Assembly (NCBI RefSeq): GCF_943373825.1
Contig: NZ_CALSBP010000002.1
Location: 547,501-611,500, forward strand
Direction: 5' to 3'
DNA length: 64,000 nt
Origin: Aquimarina spinulae
GTDB taxonomy: Bacteria; Bacteroidota; Bacteroidia; Flavobacteriales; Flavobacteriaceae
Shown here: positions 47,477 to 56,832 of the stretch, in pieces
Numbering within the stretch: position 1 is the first letter of the stretch
How the letters are laid out: each line of letters begins with the position of its first letter
Translations under genes and position numbers: made by a program
The notes under the pieces: model-generated
Seen by the model: the letters and a program-made list of their open reading frames with translations, nothing else
Told to the model about the DNA's origin: nothing
Database searches by the model: none

Positions 47477-48166
47477 TTAAAACCCTCTTTTTTGAACCGG
47501 GAATAATTTTTGTTCAGAGAGTTTTCCTTCTTTATAGTATTTCCACATACCATTTTTACGTCCTCTTTTATAATTTCCTTCGATAATCAATACTCCGTTT
47601 ATGTCATAATACTTAGTAATCCCATGTAATTGATCATTATCATAGGTAAATTCTTTTATAATCACACCTGTATCAGAGTACATAGTTCTTTTTCCGTTTT
47701 GCTTGCCATTGATATACGAAGTTTTTTCGGTTAACTGGCCATTTTCAAAATAGGTAAGTTGTTCTCCATCTAATTTTCCAGATTGGTATTGTTCAGTCAT
47801 CATGATCTTATCGGATCCTTTATGGTAATATTTCCATATTCCTATACGGTTTTTACCAATCATCTGGCCCTCACTTATTACTTTCCTTTTTTGAGTAAAG
47901 TATTTAACACTAACAGTATCGCTACTTTTAGAAAACAACTTAATTGCTGTAGGAGAACTACCTCCGTTAGGTTGATAAAATTTAAATTCTCCTATTTCTT
48001 TTCCGTGATCAAATTTTCCTTCATAGCGTAGCTGTTCACTACCTTCATATTTTTTTTGCCATTTACCATGTCGTTTACCATTAGCATCAAATGCATTATA
48101 TTTTTGACCTAAAACAGAGTAACATACAAGAAAAGATAAACTACAAAATAAAAATATACTTCGCAT
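47477..48166 (-). CDS. YwqK-like / MORN-repeat exported protein
   Basis: A 229-residue exported protein (signal peptide MRSIFLFCSLSFLVCYSVLGQ) containing about eight MORN-like repeats of the pattern GK..G.W..Y (for example GKFDHGKEIGEFKFY, YQSGKLDGEQLTYFENGQ, YKRGRKNGMWKYYKEGK). These resemble the toxin-antitoxin-associated YwqK family but no toxin partner is adjacent. The repeats usually mediate membrane or protein contacts; role unknown. It is between mnmA and yidC, with a terminator before it at 48266-48292, so it may have its own promoter. Confidence 0.8.
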   Translation of the reverse strand: MRSIFLFCSLSFLVCYSVLGQKYNAFDANGKRHGKWQKKYEGSEQLRYEGKFDHGKEIGEFKFYQPNGGSSPTAIKLFSKSSDTVSVKYFTQKRKVISEGQMIGKNRIGIWKYYHKGSDKIMMTEQYQSGKLDGEQLTYFENGQLTEKTSYINGKQNGKRTMYSDTGVIIKEFTYDNDQLHGITKYYDINGVLIIEGNYKRGRKNGMWKYYKEGKLSEQKLFPVQKRGF

Positions 48167-48265
48167 AACTACAATTTAATTTGGGACATTATTTCAACAC
48201 ATCTAATCTCCAAAAAGTATACCAATATTATAAAATCAAATTCACAAAACGAAGGTTAAATTAAA

Positions 48266-48292
48266 AAAAAGCTCCTTATTCAGGAGCTTTTC
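48266..48292 (-). terminator. Intrinsic terminator after yidC
   Basis: AAAAGCTCCT pairs with AGGAGCTTTT around TATTC. The minus strand continues into eight T. It lies 22 nt past the yidC stop. Confidence 0.85.
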
Positions 48293-48313
48293 TAAAATAT
48301 ATCGACATAAAGG

Positions 48314-50200
48314 TTATTTCTTTTTTGTCTTTTGTTGTTGTTCTGCCTGCTCCATTAATTCTTTCATCTTTTTCTGGAACTTACCTTGTTTCTTAGGTTT
48401 CTTCTTATTTTCTTGAATTTTGGCATGAATCTTATCTTCATCAATAATCACATTTTTAATGACTAACATAATCCCGATAGTAATTAGGTTAGAAATAAAA
48501 TAGTATAATGATAAACCACTCGCATAGTTATTAAAGAAGAACAACATCATTAATGGGGATAAATACATAATAAATTTCATATTAGGCATCCCTGGTTGTT
48601 GTGTTTGCATAGTTTGCCCTGTAGTCATCATCATGTAGATAAAAATAGCTACCGATGCCAGTATAGGAAACAAACTGATATGATCTCCATAAAAAGGTAT
48701 TGTAAATGGCAGCTCTGCTATAGTATCATAGCTAGATAAATCATCTGCCCACAAGAAACTTTTTTGTCGTAATTGAAATGCACTTGGGAAGAAATTGAAT
48801 AAGGCATAAAAAACAGGAATCTGCATTACTGCTGGCAAACAACCACTCATCGGGTTAACCCCTGCTTTACCATAAAGAGCCATTGTTTCTTGTTGCCTCT
48901 TCATCGCATTATCCTTATGCTTCTCATTAATTTCTGTAATCTCTGGTCGTAAAACTTTCATTTTAGCCTGTGATAAATATGACTTGTATGTAACAGGAGA
49001 TAAAATGATACGTACAATAATAGTCATCACAATAATAGCGATCCCATAAGGTAGAAAACCACTTAAAAATGCAAAAAACGGTATAAACAAATACTTATTT
49101 ATTATCCCAAAAATTCCCCAACCTAGAGGTACTATTTCATCAAGATTACGTTCATAAGTATTTAAAATTCTATAATCAGTAGGACCATAATACCAATCCA
49201 TTGAATAATTAAGCTCTCCTCCTTGTAGTTCTAAAGGCATAGAGGCAGAAAATTCTTTGGTTACTTTTATATCTTTATCATCCAACTCACTTGAATTTGC
49301 TATATTTTTAGAAGTAAAAGATGCTTTTTTGAATGGAGCATCTGTTAGCAGCACAGAAGTAAAGAAATGTTGCTTAAAAGCTATCCAACTCACATCTTGC
49401 TCTTCGTCATCTGCAAATTCTCCTTGTCCTAAATAGTCATCTTTATCACCATCATATTCATATAAAACCTCGGTATATCGATTTTCATATGCTGCACTTT
49501 TAGCATGTCTTATCCCTTGCAGTTGCCAATCTAGGTTTACTGTTTGCCCACTATTAATTACTTGTTGTAACCCTTGAGATCGAACTGTAAAATCAACCAT
49601 ATACTCATCTGGTTTCAGTTCATATCGATACTCTAGAAATTTGGTGTTCGAAACCTTTAGTTTCATAGATAAGATTGTATTCTCTCCGTTTTTGGTTATC
49701 GTAGGTTCAAAGAATAAATCTTTTGTATTTAGGATTCTATTATCTGTGGTTCCAAAATTAATATTGAAAGAAGCATTTTTCCCATCCTTAATCAGGTATA
49801 CAGGAACCGAATCATAGGTTTTAAAGTTTTTTAATAATGCTTCAGAGATATACCCTCCTCTATTATTTACTTTAAGGCTCAAAACTTCATTCTCAATCTT
49901 GGTAAATTCATCTTTGGCCGAAGGTAAACTAGCAGAATACGAAAATGCCCCTAATTGTGATTTTGCATTAGATAATGCAACAGAATCTGATGGACTTGCT
50001 ATGATAGCTTCACTTTCTTTTACAAAATCTGTAGTTTTTTCCTTGTCTGTTTTTGTCTCTGACTCTAACTGTTCTTTTTTAGCTTTTTCTGCCTCAATTT
50101 CTTCTGGAGTTGGTTGATTTAGATAGAACATCCAAACGATGATTCCAAAAATAAGTGCAAATCCAATTATCGAATTAAGATCAAATTTCTTTTCTTCCAT
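48314..50200 (-). CDS. yidC: Membrane protein insertase YidC
   Basis: Inserts and folds inner-membrane proteins, alone or with SecYEG. The 628-residue protein has an N-terminal membrane anchor (IIGFALIFGIIVWMFYL), a large periplasmic beta-sandwich domain (about 90-345), and the conserved C-terminal core with five helices including SPVTYKSYLSQAKMKVLRPEI, MSGCLPAVMQIPVFYALF and GLSLYYFISNLITIG. A positively charged, Lys-rich tail follows, as common in this group. Length and domain order are normal. It is 91 nt downstream of pyrG, each with a terminator between, so they are probably separate units. Confidence 0.97.
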   Translation of the reverse strand: MEEKKFDLNSIIGFALIFGIIVWMFYLNQPTPEEIEAEKAKKEQLESETKTDKEKTTDFVKESEAIIASPSDSVALSNAKSQLGAFSYSASLPSAKDEFTKIENEVLSLKVNNRGGYISEALLKNFKTYDSVPVYLIKDGKNASFNINFGTTDNRILNTKDLFFEPTITKNGENTILSMKLKVSNTKFLEYRYELKPDEYMVDFTVRSQGLQQVINSGQTVNLDWQLQGIRHAKSAAYENRYTEVLYEYDGDKDDYLGQGEFADDEEQDVSWIAFKQHFFTSVLLTDAPFKKASFTSKNIANSSELDDKDIKVTKEFSASMPLELQGGELNYSMDWYYGPTDYRILNTYERNLDEIVPLGWGIFGIINKYLFIPFFAFLSGFLPYGIAIIVMTIIVRIILSPVTYKSYLSQAKMKVLRPEITEINEKHKDNAMKRQQETMALYGKAGVNPMSGCLPAVMQIPVFYALFNFFPSAFQLRQKSFLWADDLSSYDTIAELPFTIPFYGDHISLFPILASVAIFIYMMMTTGQTMQTQQPGMPNMKFIMYLSPLMMLFFFNNYASGLSLYYFISNLITIGIMLVIKNVIIDEDKIHAKIQENKKKPKKQGKFQKKMKELMEQAEQQQKTKKK

Positions 50201-50213
50201 GTATTGATGTATA

Positions 50214-50247
50214 AAAAGCCTTTATCTGATTACTCAGAAAGGCTTTT
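50214..50247 (-). terminator. Intrinsic terminator after pyrG
   Basis: AAAAGCCTTT pairs with AAAGGCTTTT around a 14-nt loop, 45 nt past the pyrG stop on the minus strand. Confidence 0.7.
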
Positions 50248-50291
50248 AGAATTATATATTGTTATTTTGTTGTCAATTATCTGGCCAATTG

Positions 50292-51959
<1,668 letters not shown>

Positions 51960-51971
51960 TTAAAATTTTGC

Positions 51972-51980
51972 GCAAAAATA
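51972..51980 (-). promoter_or_regulatory. -7-like element before pyrG
   Basis: The minus strand reads TATTTTTGC, a match to TAnnTTTG, ending 39 nt before the pyrG ATG. No -33 TTG is seen at the right distance. Confidence 0.45.
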
Positions 51981-52090
51981 CAAAGAAGTCATCAAATCAT
52001 ACATCGAAAATCAATCAATATTATGTAACTTATCCATATTCCTTCAACAACTTAAAAATTTGAAAATGAATTCACAACACATATAAAAAA

Positions 52091-52120
52091 ATAAAATCCT
52101 GCCTCACGACAGGATTTTAT
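52091..52120 (-). terminator. Intrinsic terminator after the DUF5606 gene
   Basis: ATAAAATCCTG pairs with CAGGATTTTAT around an 8-nt loop, about 18 nt past the DUF5606 stop on the minus strand, with T-rich tail. Confidence 0.8.
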
Positions 52121-52137
52121 TATAAAAAATTATGTTC

Positions 52138-52560
52138 TTATTCTTCTTCTTCAGTAACTTTCTCTTCTTCTGCTTCATCAAAATCTGTTAATCCTTTAGA
52201 TTGTAAAATATTATACCATTGAATTACTTTTTTCATATCGCTAGCATACACTCTATCCTCATCATAATCTGGTAGCACTTCGCTAAAATAAGCTTCTAAT
52301 TTGTCTTTAGATTCTTTGTGACTTATAGCTTTTTCGCCATTTTCTTTTTCAAAAATCTTTTTAAAGATTTCTCGTAAAGGAACTTCTTCTGTAAATGTAT
52401 AAATTGCAATTTCGCTAAGCACACTTACATTGTGTCTTATACTTACCGATAATCTTTTTCCATCTAATAAAGATTCTGCTAAAAACCCACTTCGAGTTTG
52501 AGTTTTTAACTCATATAAACCAGGTTTACCCGAAATTGCTAATATTTTATCTAAGCTCAT
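52138..52560 (-). CDS. DUF5606 protein
   Basis: A 140-residue cytosolic protein of the DUF5606 family, conserved in Bacteroidetes and of unknown function. The N-terminal 75 residues (MSLDKILAISGKPGLYELKT, KRLSVSIRHNVSVLSEIAIY) are the conserved core and the C-terminus is very acidic (EEAEEEKVTEEEE). It is transcribed from the same strand as def and ruvX, 206 nt after def; that gap shows no clear promoter, so they may be one operon. No catalytic residues are suggested by the sequence. Confidence 0.88.
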   Translation of the reverse strand: MSLDKILAISGKPGLYELKTQTRSGFLAESLLDGKRLSVSIRHNVSVLSEIAIYTFTEEVPLREIFKKIFEKENGEKAISHKESKDKLEAYFSEVLPDYDEDRVYASDMKKVIQWYNILQSKGLTDFDEAEEEKVTEEEE

Positions 52561-52766
52561 ATATTTTTATCTATTTATGATATATTTCTTTTTAAAGATC
52601 AGATCTGTATTAATGCAGATCGATAAGGAATTTACTCGCCAATTATTTCAATCACTACTAAAATTCTTAAAGCTTGCTCATCTCCCTCACAAAGTTGGCA
52701 AATATCAGTAGTTCGTTTTAAAAAATCAAACATTTAACCAACATAAATATCAAAAGTAGCCTGTGA

Positions 52767-53357
52767 TTATCTACCTTTTTTTAGTAAAGGAAATCGCATT
52801 CTGTATTCTGAATTAATTTTCCCTTTAGAAATATTTGCTAGTTTTCCTTTTATTAAACGTTTTTTAAGGCTCGATAGTTTGTCTGTGAACAAAACACCTT
52901 CGATATGATCATATTCATGCTGAATCACTCTTGCCGCCAGCCCACCATAAGTCTCGGTATGCTCTACAAAATTCTCATCAAAATAGTGAATTTTTATAGT
53001 TTCATTACGAAATACATCCTCTCGTATTTCAGGAATACTTAAACACCCTTCGGCAAAAGCCCACTCTTCACCTGTTTCTTCTAAAATAGTAGCATTAATA
53101 AATACTTTTTTAAAGTTCTTTAACCGATCTGCTTCTTCTTTAGATAATTCTTCATCTTCAGAAAAGGGTTCTGCATCAACAATAAATAATCGAATAGGAA
53201 GTCCAATCTGTGGAGCTGCTAATCCTACCCCATGTGCATTATACATGGTCTCAAACATATTATCCAGCAATTCTGACAATTTGGAATAATCTTTGGTTAT
53301 CTCTTTTCCTTTTTTCTTCAATACCGGATCTCCGTATGCTACAATGGGAAGTATCAT
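52767..53357 (-). CDS. def: Peptide deformylase
   Basis: Removes the formyl group from nascent proteins. The 196-residue enzyme has all three signature motifs: HGVGLAAPQIG (residues about 42-52), EGCLSIP (with the zinc-ligand Cys) and QHEYDHIEGVLF (with the HExxH). Length is typical. The ATG is 24 nt after the ruvX stop, both minus strand, so they are likely co-transcribed. Confidence 0.97.
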   Translation of the reverse strand: MILPIVAYGDPVLKKKGKEITKDYSKLSELLDNMFETMYNAHGVGLAAPQIGLPIRLFIVDAEPFSEDEELSKEEADRLKNFKKVFINATILEETGEEWAFAEGCLSIPEIREDVFRNETIKIHYFDENFVEHTETYGGLAARVIQHEYDHIEGVLFTDKLSSLKKRLIKGKLANISKGKINSEYRMRFPLLKKGR

Positions 53358-53381
53358 ATTTTATTTCTTATTTCTAATTAT

Positions 53382-53792
53382 TTATCGATTATACAAATAA
53401 TCTTGCAGTATAATCGTCGCACTAATCTGATCTACTAATGCTTTATCTCTTCTTTTCTTTTTTGAAATACCACTAGCAATCATTGTATCAAAAGCAATTT
53501 TAGAGGTAAAGCGCTCATCAATTCTTTTTACAGGAATATCTGGAAGTAATTTATTCAATTTTTCTAAAAAAGGTAAAATTAACTGTTCGCTTTCTGAAGC
53601 TTCTCCATGCAACCTTTTAGGTTCTCCTACTATAAAAAGCTCGACCTCTTCTTTAGACACATAATCTTTTAACCATAATAATAAATCACCAGTATCTACA
53701 GTAGTCAACCCAGAAGCAATAATCTGCAACTCATCTGTAACTGCAATCCCGCAACGTTTTCCTCCATAATCAATCGCTAAAATCCGTGGCAT
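53382..53792 (-). CDS. ruvX: Holliday junction resolvase-like RuvX (YqgF)
   Basis: A 136-residue RNase H-fold protein, needed for processing of the 5' end of 16S rRNA in E. coli and a proposed resolvase. The start is ATG at 53792 (MPRILAIDYGGKRCGIAVTD); an upstream extension to 53906 has no homology. Conserved features are IDYGGKRCGIAVTD with the catalytic Asp, FIVGEPKRLHG, DERFTSK and KRRDKALVDQISATIILQDYL. It is followed by def. Confidence 0.95.
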   Translation of the reverse strand: MPRILAIDYGGKRCGIAVTDELQIIASGLTTVDTGDLLLWLKDYVSKEEVELFIVGEPKRLHGEASESEQLILPFLEKLNKLLPDIPVKRIDERFTSKIAFDTMIASGISKKKRRDKALVDQISATIILQDYLYNR

Positions 53793-53894
53793 TCCTTTTT
53801 TTTTGCAAAAATATAATATTATTACAAAACGACACTTATTTATTAATGGTTTCCTAAAATATCTATAATCGATACTTTTTTCGAAGGAAGCTAT

Positions 53895-53903
53895 TATCTT
53901 TAC
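53895..53903 (+). promoter_or_regulatory. -7-like element before dapD
   Basis: TATCTTTAC, identical to the thrS -7 element, ends 16 nt before the dapD ATG. No clear -33 TTG. Confidence 0.45.
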
Positions 53904-53919
53904 CAAAATTTTTTATTCG

Positions 53920-54735
53920 ATGAACCAACTAAAGGAAACCATAGAAAAAGCCTGGGAAAACAGAGAGCTTTTAAAAGAATCAAATACGCAAAGTGCAATA
54001 CGTGAAGTAATTAACTTATTGGACTCTGGAAAACTTAGAGTTGCAGAACCTGTAGAAGGTGGCTGGCAAGTAAATGAATGGGTGAAAAAAGGAGTAGTAT
54101 TATATTTCCCTATTCAAAAAATGGAAACTCTAGAAGCCGGGATTTTTGAATATCACGACAAAATTCCATTAAAAAAAGGATATGAAGCCAAAGGAATTCG
54201 TGTAGTTCCTAATGCTGTTGCCCGTCACGGTGCTTACATCTCTCCTGGCACTATCTTAATGCCTAGTTATGTAAACATAGGAGCCTATGTAGGTCAAGGA
54301 ACTATGGTAGATACATGGGCAACTGTGGGTAGCTGTGCTCAAATAGGAAAAAATGTTCATCTTAGTGGTGGTGTTGGCATTGGTGGTGTTTTAGAGCCAT
54401 TACAGGCTGCTCCTGTAATTATAGAAGATAATGCATTTATAGGATCCAGATGTATTGTAGTCGAAGGAGTTCGAGTAGAAAAAGAAGCTGTGTTAGGTGC
54501 TAATGTAGTATTAACAGCATCTACCAAGATTATTGATGTTACAGGTAATACTCCTGTAGAAAGAAAAGGGGTTGTTCCTGCAGGGTCTGTTGTAATCCCA
54601 GGAAGTTATACTAAGAAATTTGCTGCTGGAGAATTTAATGTACCTTGCGCTTTAATTATTGGAAAACGTAAGGAAAGTACAGACAAGAAAACTTCACTTA
54701 ATGATGCTCTTCGTGAATATGATGTAGCCGTATAG
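53920..54735 (+). CDS. dapD: 2,3,4,5-tetrahydropyridine-2,6-dicarboxylate N-succinyltransferase
   Basis: Succinylates tetrahydrodipicolinate in the lysine/meso-diaminopimelate pathway. The 271-residue protein shows the N-terminal helix domain and a left-handed beta-helix of hexapeptide repeats (RHGAYISPGTILMPSYVNIGAYVGQGTMVDTWATVGSCAQIG divides into them), followed by the C-terminal NVPCALIIGKRKE. Length and sequence are typical. It stands alone on the plus strand; a terminator follows at 54758-54792. Confidence 0.97.
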   Translation: MNQLKETIEKAWENRELLKESNTQSAIREVINLLDSGKLRVAEPVEGGWQVNEWVKKGVVLYFPIQKMETLEAGIFEYHDKIPLKKGYEAKGIRVVPNAVARHGAYISPGTILMPSYVNIGAYVGQGTMVDTWATVGSCAQIGKNVHLSGGVGIGGVLEPLQAAPVIIEDNAFIGSRCIVVEGVRVEKEAVLGANVVLTASTKIIDVTGNTPVERKGVVPAGSVVIPGSYTKKFAAGEFNVPCALIIGKRKESTDKKTSLNDALREYDVAV

Positions 54736-54757
54736 TGTAAAGTATGAAGAAAGAAAC

Positions 54758-54792
54758 TTGAGCTTGTCTTCTCTTTTTTAGGACAAGCTCAA
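54758..54792 (+). terminator. Intrinsic terminator after dapD
   Basis: TTGAGCTTGTC pairs with GACAAGCTCAA, followed by TTATTTTG, 23 nt past the stop. The GT9 start follows 19 nt later. Confidence 0.8.
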
Positions 54793-54811
54793 TTATTTTG
54801 ATCAATAGCAT

Positions 54812-55873
54812 ATGAAGATTTTGGTTATTCAACAAAAGATGATTGGTGATGTGCTCACAAGTACTATTATTTGTGAAGCATTACGAAAAGAGCACCCTAA
54901 TGCTACTATTGATTTTTTGGTGAACTCTAATACTAAATCTGTCATAACAGAAAATCCATTTTTTGATCATATTATAGAGTTTAAAAATGAATATCAAAAT
55001 GACAAAAGGGCCTTTTATGCTTTTCTAAAAGAAATACGAAAGTCTAAATATGATCATGTAATCGATGTATATGGGAAATTAGAAAGCAACCTCATCACTC
55101 TATTTTCTGGTGCTTCAAAAAGAGTATCTTTCTATAAATGGTATACTCAGTTTTTTTACACAAAAACCATTAAAAGAAATCTTGTTCCTATTACAAATGC
55201 TAGTATAGCAATAGAAAATAGATTACGTTTGGTTTTTCCTGAAAACAGAATCACTTCTGAGATTACAAGACCGAAAATATTTTTAACTAAAGAAGAAAAA
55301 GAAAAAGCTCGTGAGTTTTTAGAATCCAACGGGATTGTTACCAAGACGCCGTTAATAATGATTAGTGTTTTGGGAAGTGAAATGAGAAAAACACTTCCTT
55401 TCGAGTATATGGCAGAAGCTATAGATGCAATTGTTAAGAATACCGATGCAAATATTCTTTTTAATTACATCCCGAATCAGGAAAAAGATGCCCGTACAAT
55501 CTACAACCTTACCATGCCTAAAACGCAGAGGCATATTCATTTTGATGTATTTGCCAAAAGTTTACGAGGATTCCTGGCTATTCTCTCTCATTGCGATGCA
55601 TTAATAGGCAACGAAGGAGGCGCTGTAAATATGGCCAAAGCACTTGATATACCTACTTTTACTATTTTTTCTCCCTGGATTCATAAAAAAGATTGGAATA
55701 TGTTTGAGGATGGAGAAAGGCAAACATCGGTTCACTTATCTGATTATATGCCTGAATTATTTTTAAACAAAAGCAATAAAGAACTTAAAAAGAATTCTTT
55801 AGAACTTTACCCTAATTTTAAAACAGAATTATTCATTAATCAATTGCATAATTTTTTAAGTAAAAACTTGTAA
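54812..55873 (+). CDS. GT9 (heptosyltransferase-like) glycosyltransferase
   Basis: A 353-residue GT-B enzyme of the ADP-heptose/GT9 family that builds the LPS inner core. Domain one starts KILVIQQKMIGDVLTSTIICEALRKEHP; domain two has ISVLGSEMRKTLPFEYMAEAI and the donor-binding LIGNEGGAVNMAKALDIPTFTIFSPW. Length is typical. The next glycosyltransferase follows about 20 nt away on the same strand, so both are probably part of a small LPS-core operon. Donor and acceptor are not determined. Confidence 0.93.
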   Translation: MKILVIQQKMIGDVLTSTIICEALRKEHPNATIDFLVNSNTKSVITENPFFDHIIEFKNEYQNDKRAFYAFLKEIRKSKYDHVIDVYGKLESNLITLFSGASKRVSFYKWYTQFFYTKTIKRNLVPITNASIAIENRLRLVFPENRITSEITRPKIFLTKEEKEKAREFLESNGIVTKTPLIMISVLGSEMRKTLPFEYMAEAIDAIVKNTDANILFNYIPNQEKDARTIYNLTMPKTQRHIHFDVFAKSLRGFLAILSHCDALIGNEGGAVNMAKALDIPTFTIFSPWIHKKDWNMFEDGERQTSVHLSDYMPELFLNKSNKELKKNSLELYPNFKTELFINQLHNFLSKNL

Positions 55874-55892
55874 TTTGCATTTTTAAAACCAA

Positions 55893-56678
55893 ATCATCAT
55901 AGAAAAAGAGATTTTACATAGAGAAAAAGTTACCGCTATAGTCCCCTGCTATAACGAAGAACATAATATCAAAGATGTATTAGAATCAGTTTCATTTGCT
56001 GATGAAATTATGGTTGTTGATTCTTTTAGCACAGATAAAACGGTCGAAATCGCAAGAGAATATACAGATTTCATTATTCAAAGAAAATTCGATTATCCTT
56101 CGTTTCAAAAAAATTGGGCTATTCCTCAAGCTACGCACCAGTGGATATTATTAGTTGATGCTGACGAAAGAGTAACCCCTGAGCTTAAAAATGAAGTGCT
56201 GGAGGTATTAAAAGATCCCGGAAAAGATAATTTTGTAGCATACTGGATAAAGCGAATGAATCATTTTATGGGAGAAAGGATACATTATAGTGGATGGAGA
56301 AATGATAAAGTTATTCGATTATTTCATAGAGATCAATGTAAATATGATGACAGACATGTACATGAAGAAATTGTTACTCCAGGTAAAATAGGAATATTAA
56401 AAAATAAATTTTACCATAACACATACACTACCTTTGACGCTTATATCAATAAATTAAACAGATATGCTTCCTGGCAAGCAGAAGATTACGACAAAAAAAC
56501 AAAACGATTAACTCCATATCATTTTGTAATAAAACCTTTTTGGGCCTTTTTAAAACATTACATTATACAAAGTGGATTTAGAGATGGTGTTCCTGGTTTA
56601 GTTATAGGTTATGTTCAGGCATATGCAGTTTTTATGAGATATGTAAAGCTTTGGTTATTTAGAAAAAATCGAAAATAA
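55893..56678 (+). CDS. GT2 (WaaE/KdtX-like) glycosyltransferase with no canonical start codon
   Basis: A GT-A enzyme related to WaaE/KdtX beta-glucosyltransferases of the LPS core. The frame is open from a TAA at 55884 and codes the conserved start REKVTAIVPCYNEEHNIKDV (from about 55920) before the first ATG (56010), which would cut off the nucleotide-binding N-terminus (AIVPCYNEE). No ATG, GTG or TTG occurs in frame in 55887-56009; ATC 55893, ATA 55899 or ATT 55911 are candidate starts, and ATC gives (M)IIEKEILHREKV. The body has the DADER catalytic metal motif, YWIKRMNHFMGERI and VHEEI. The 5' coordinate is the longest likely start. GT9 is directly upstream. Confidence 0.75.
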   Translation: MIIEKEILHREKVTAIVPCYNEEHNIKDVLESVSFADEIMVVDSFSTDKTVEIAREYTDFIIQRKFDYPSFQKNWAIPQATHQWILLVDADERVTPELKNEVLEVLKDPGKDNFVAYWIKRMNHFMGERIHYSGWRNDKVIRLFHRDQCKYDDRHVHEEIVTPGKIGILKNKFYHNTYTTFDAYINKLNRYASWQAEDYDKKTKRLTPYHFVIKPFWAFLKHYIIQSGFRDGVPGLVIGYVQAYAVFMRYVKLWLFRKNRK

Positions 56679-56724
56679 CATTTAGAGGTTTCTTTATTAT
56701 TTCTCGGAAAAAAATTCTTCTTTT

Positions 56725-56752
56725 AAAAAAAACCAGGCTTATCAGGTTTTTT
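56725..56752 (+). terminator. Weak terminator-like hairpin after the GT2 gene
   Basis: AAAAAACC and GGTTTTTT flank AGGCTTATCA, 46 nt past the GT2 stop. The stem is mostly A/T. Confidence 0.45.
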
Positions 56753-56832
56753 CGAGGTTCTTCTTTATTTTAGAATACATAGTATACAACAGATATAGTT
56801 TTGAATAAAAATTGTTTAAAACTATATCAAAT

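Noticed and set aside
53793..53906. N-terminal extension of RuvX to 53906
   Set aside because: The extra 38 residues have no similarity to the family, and MPRILAIDYGG is the usual start.
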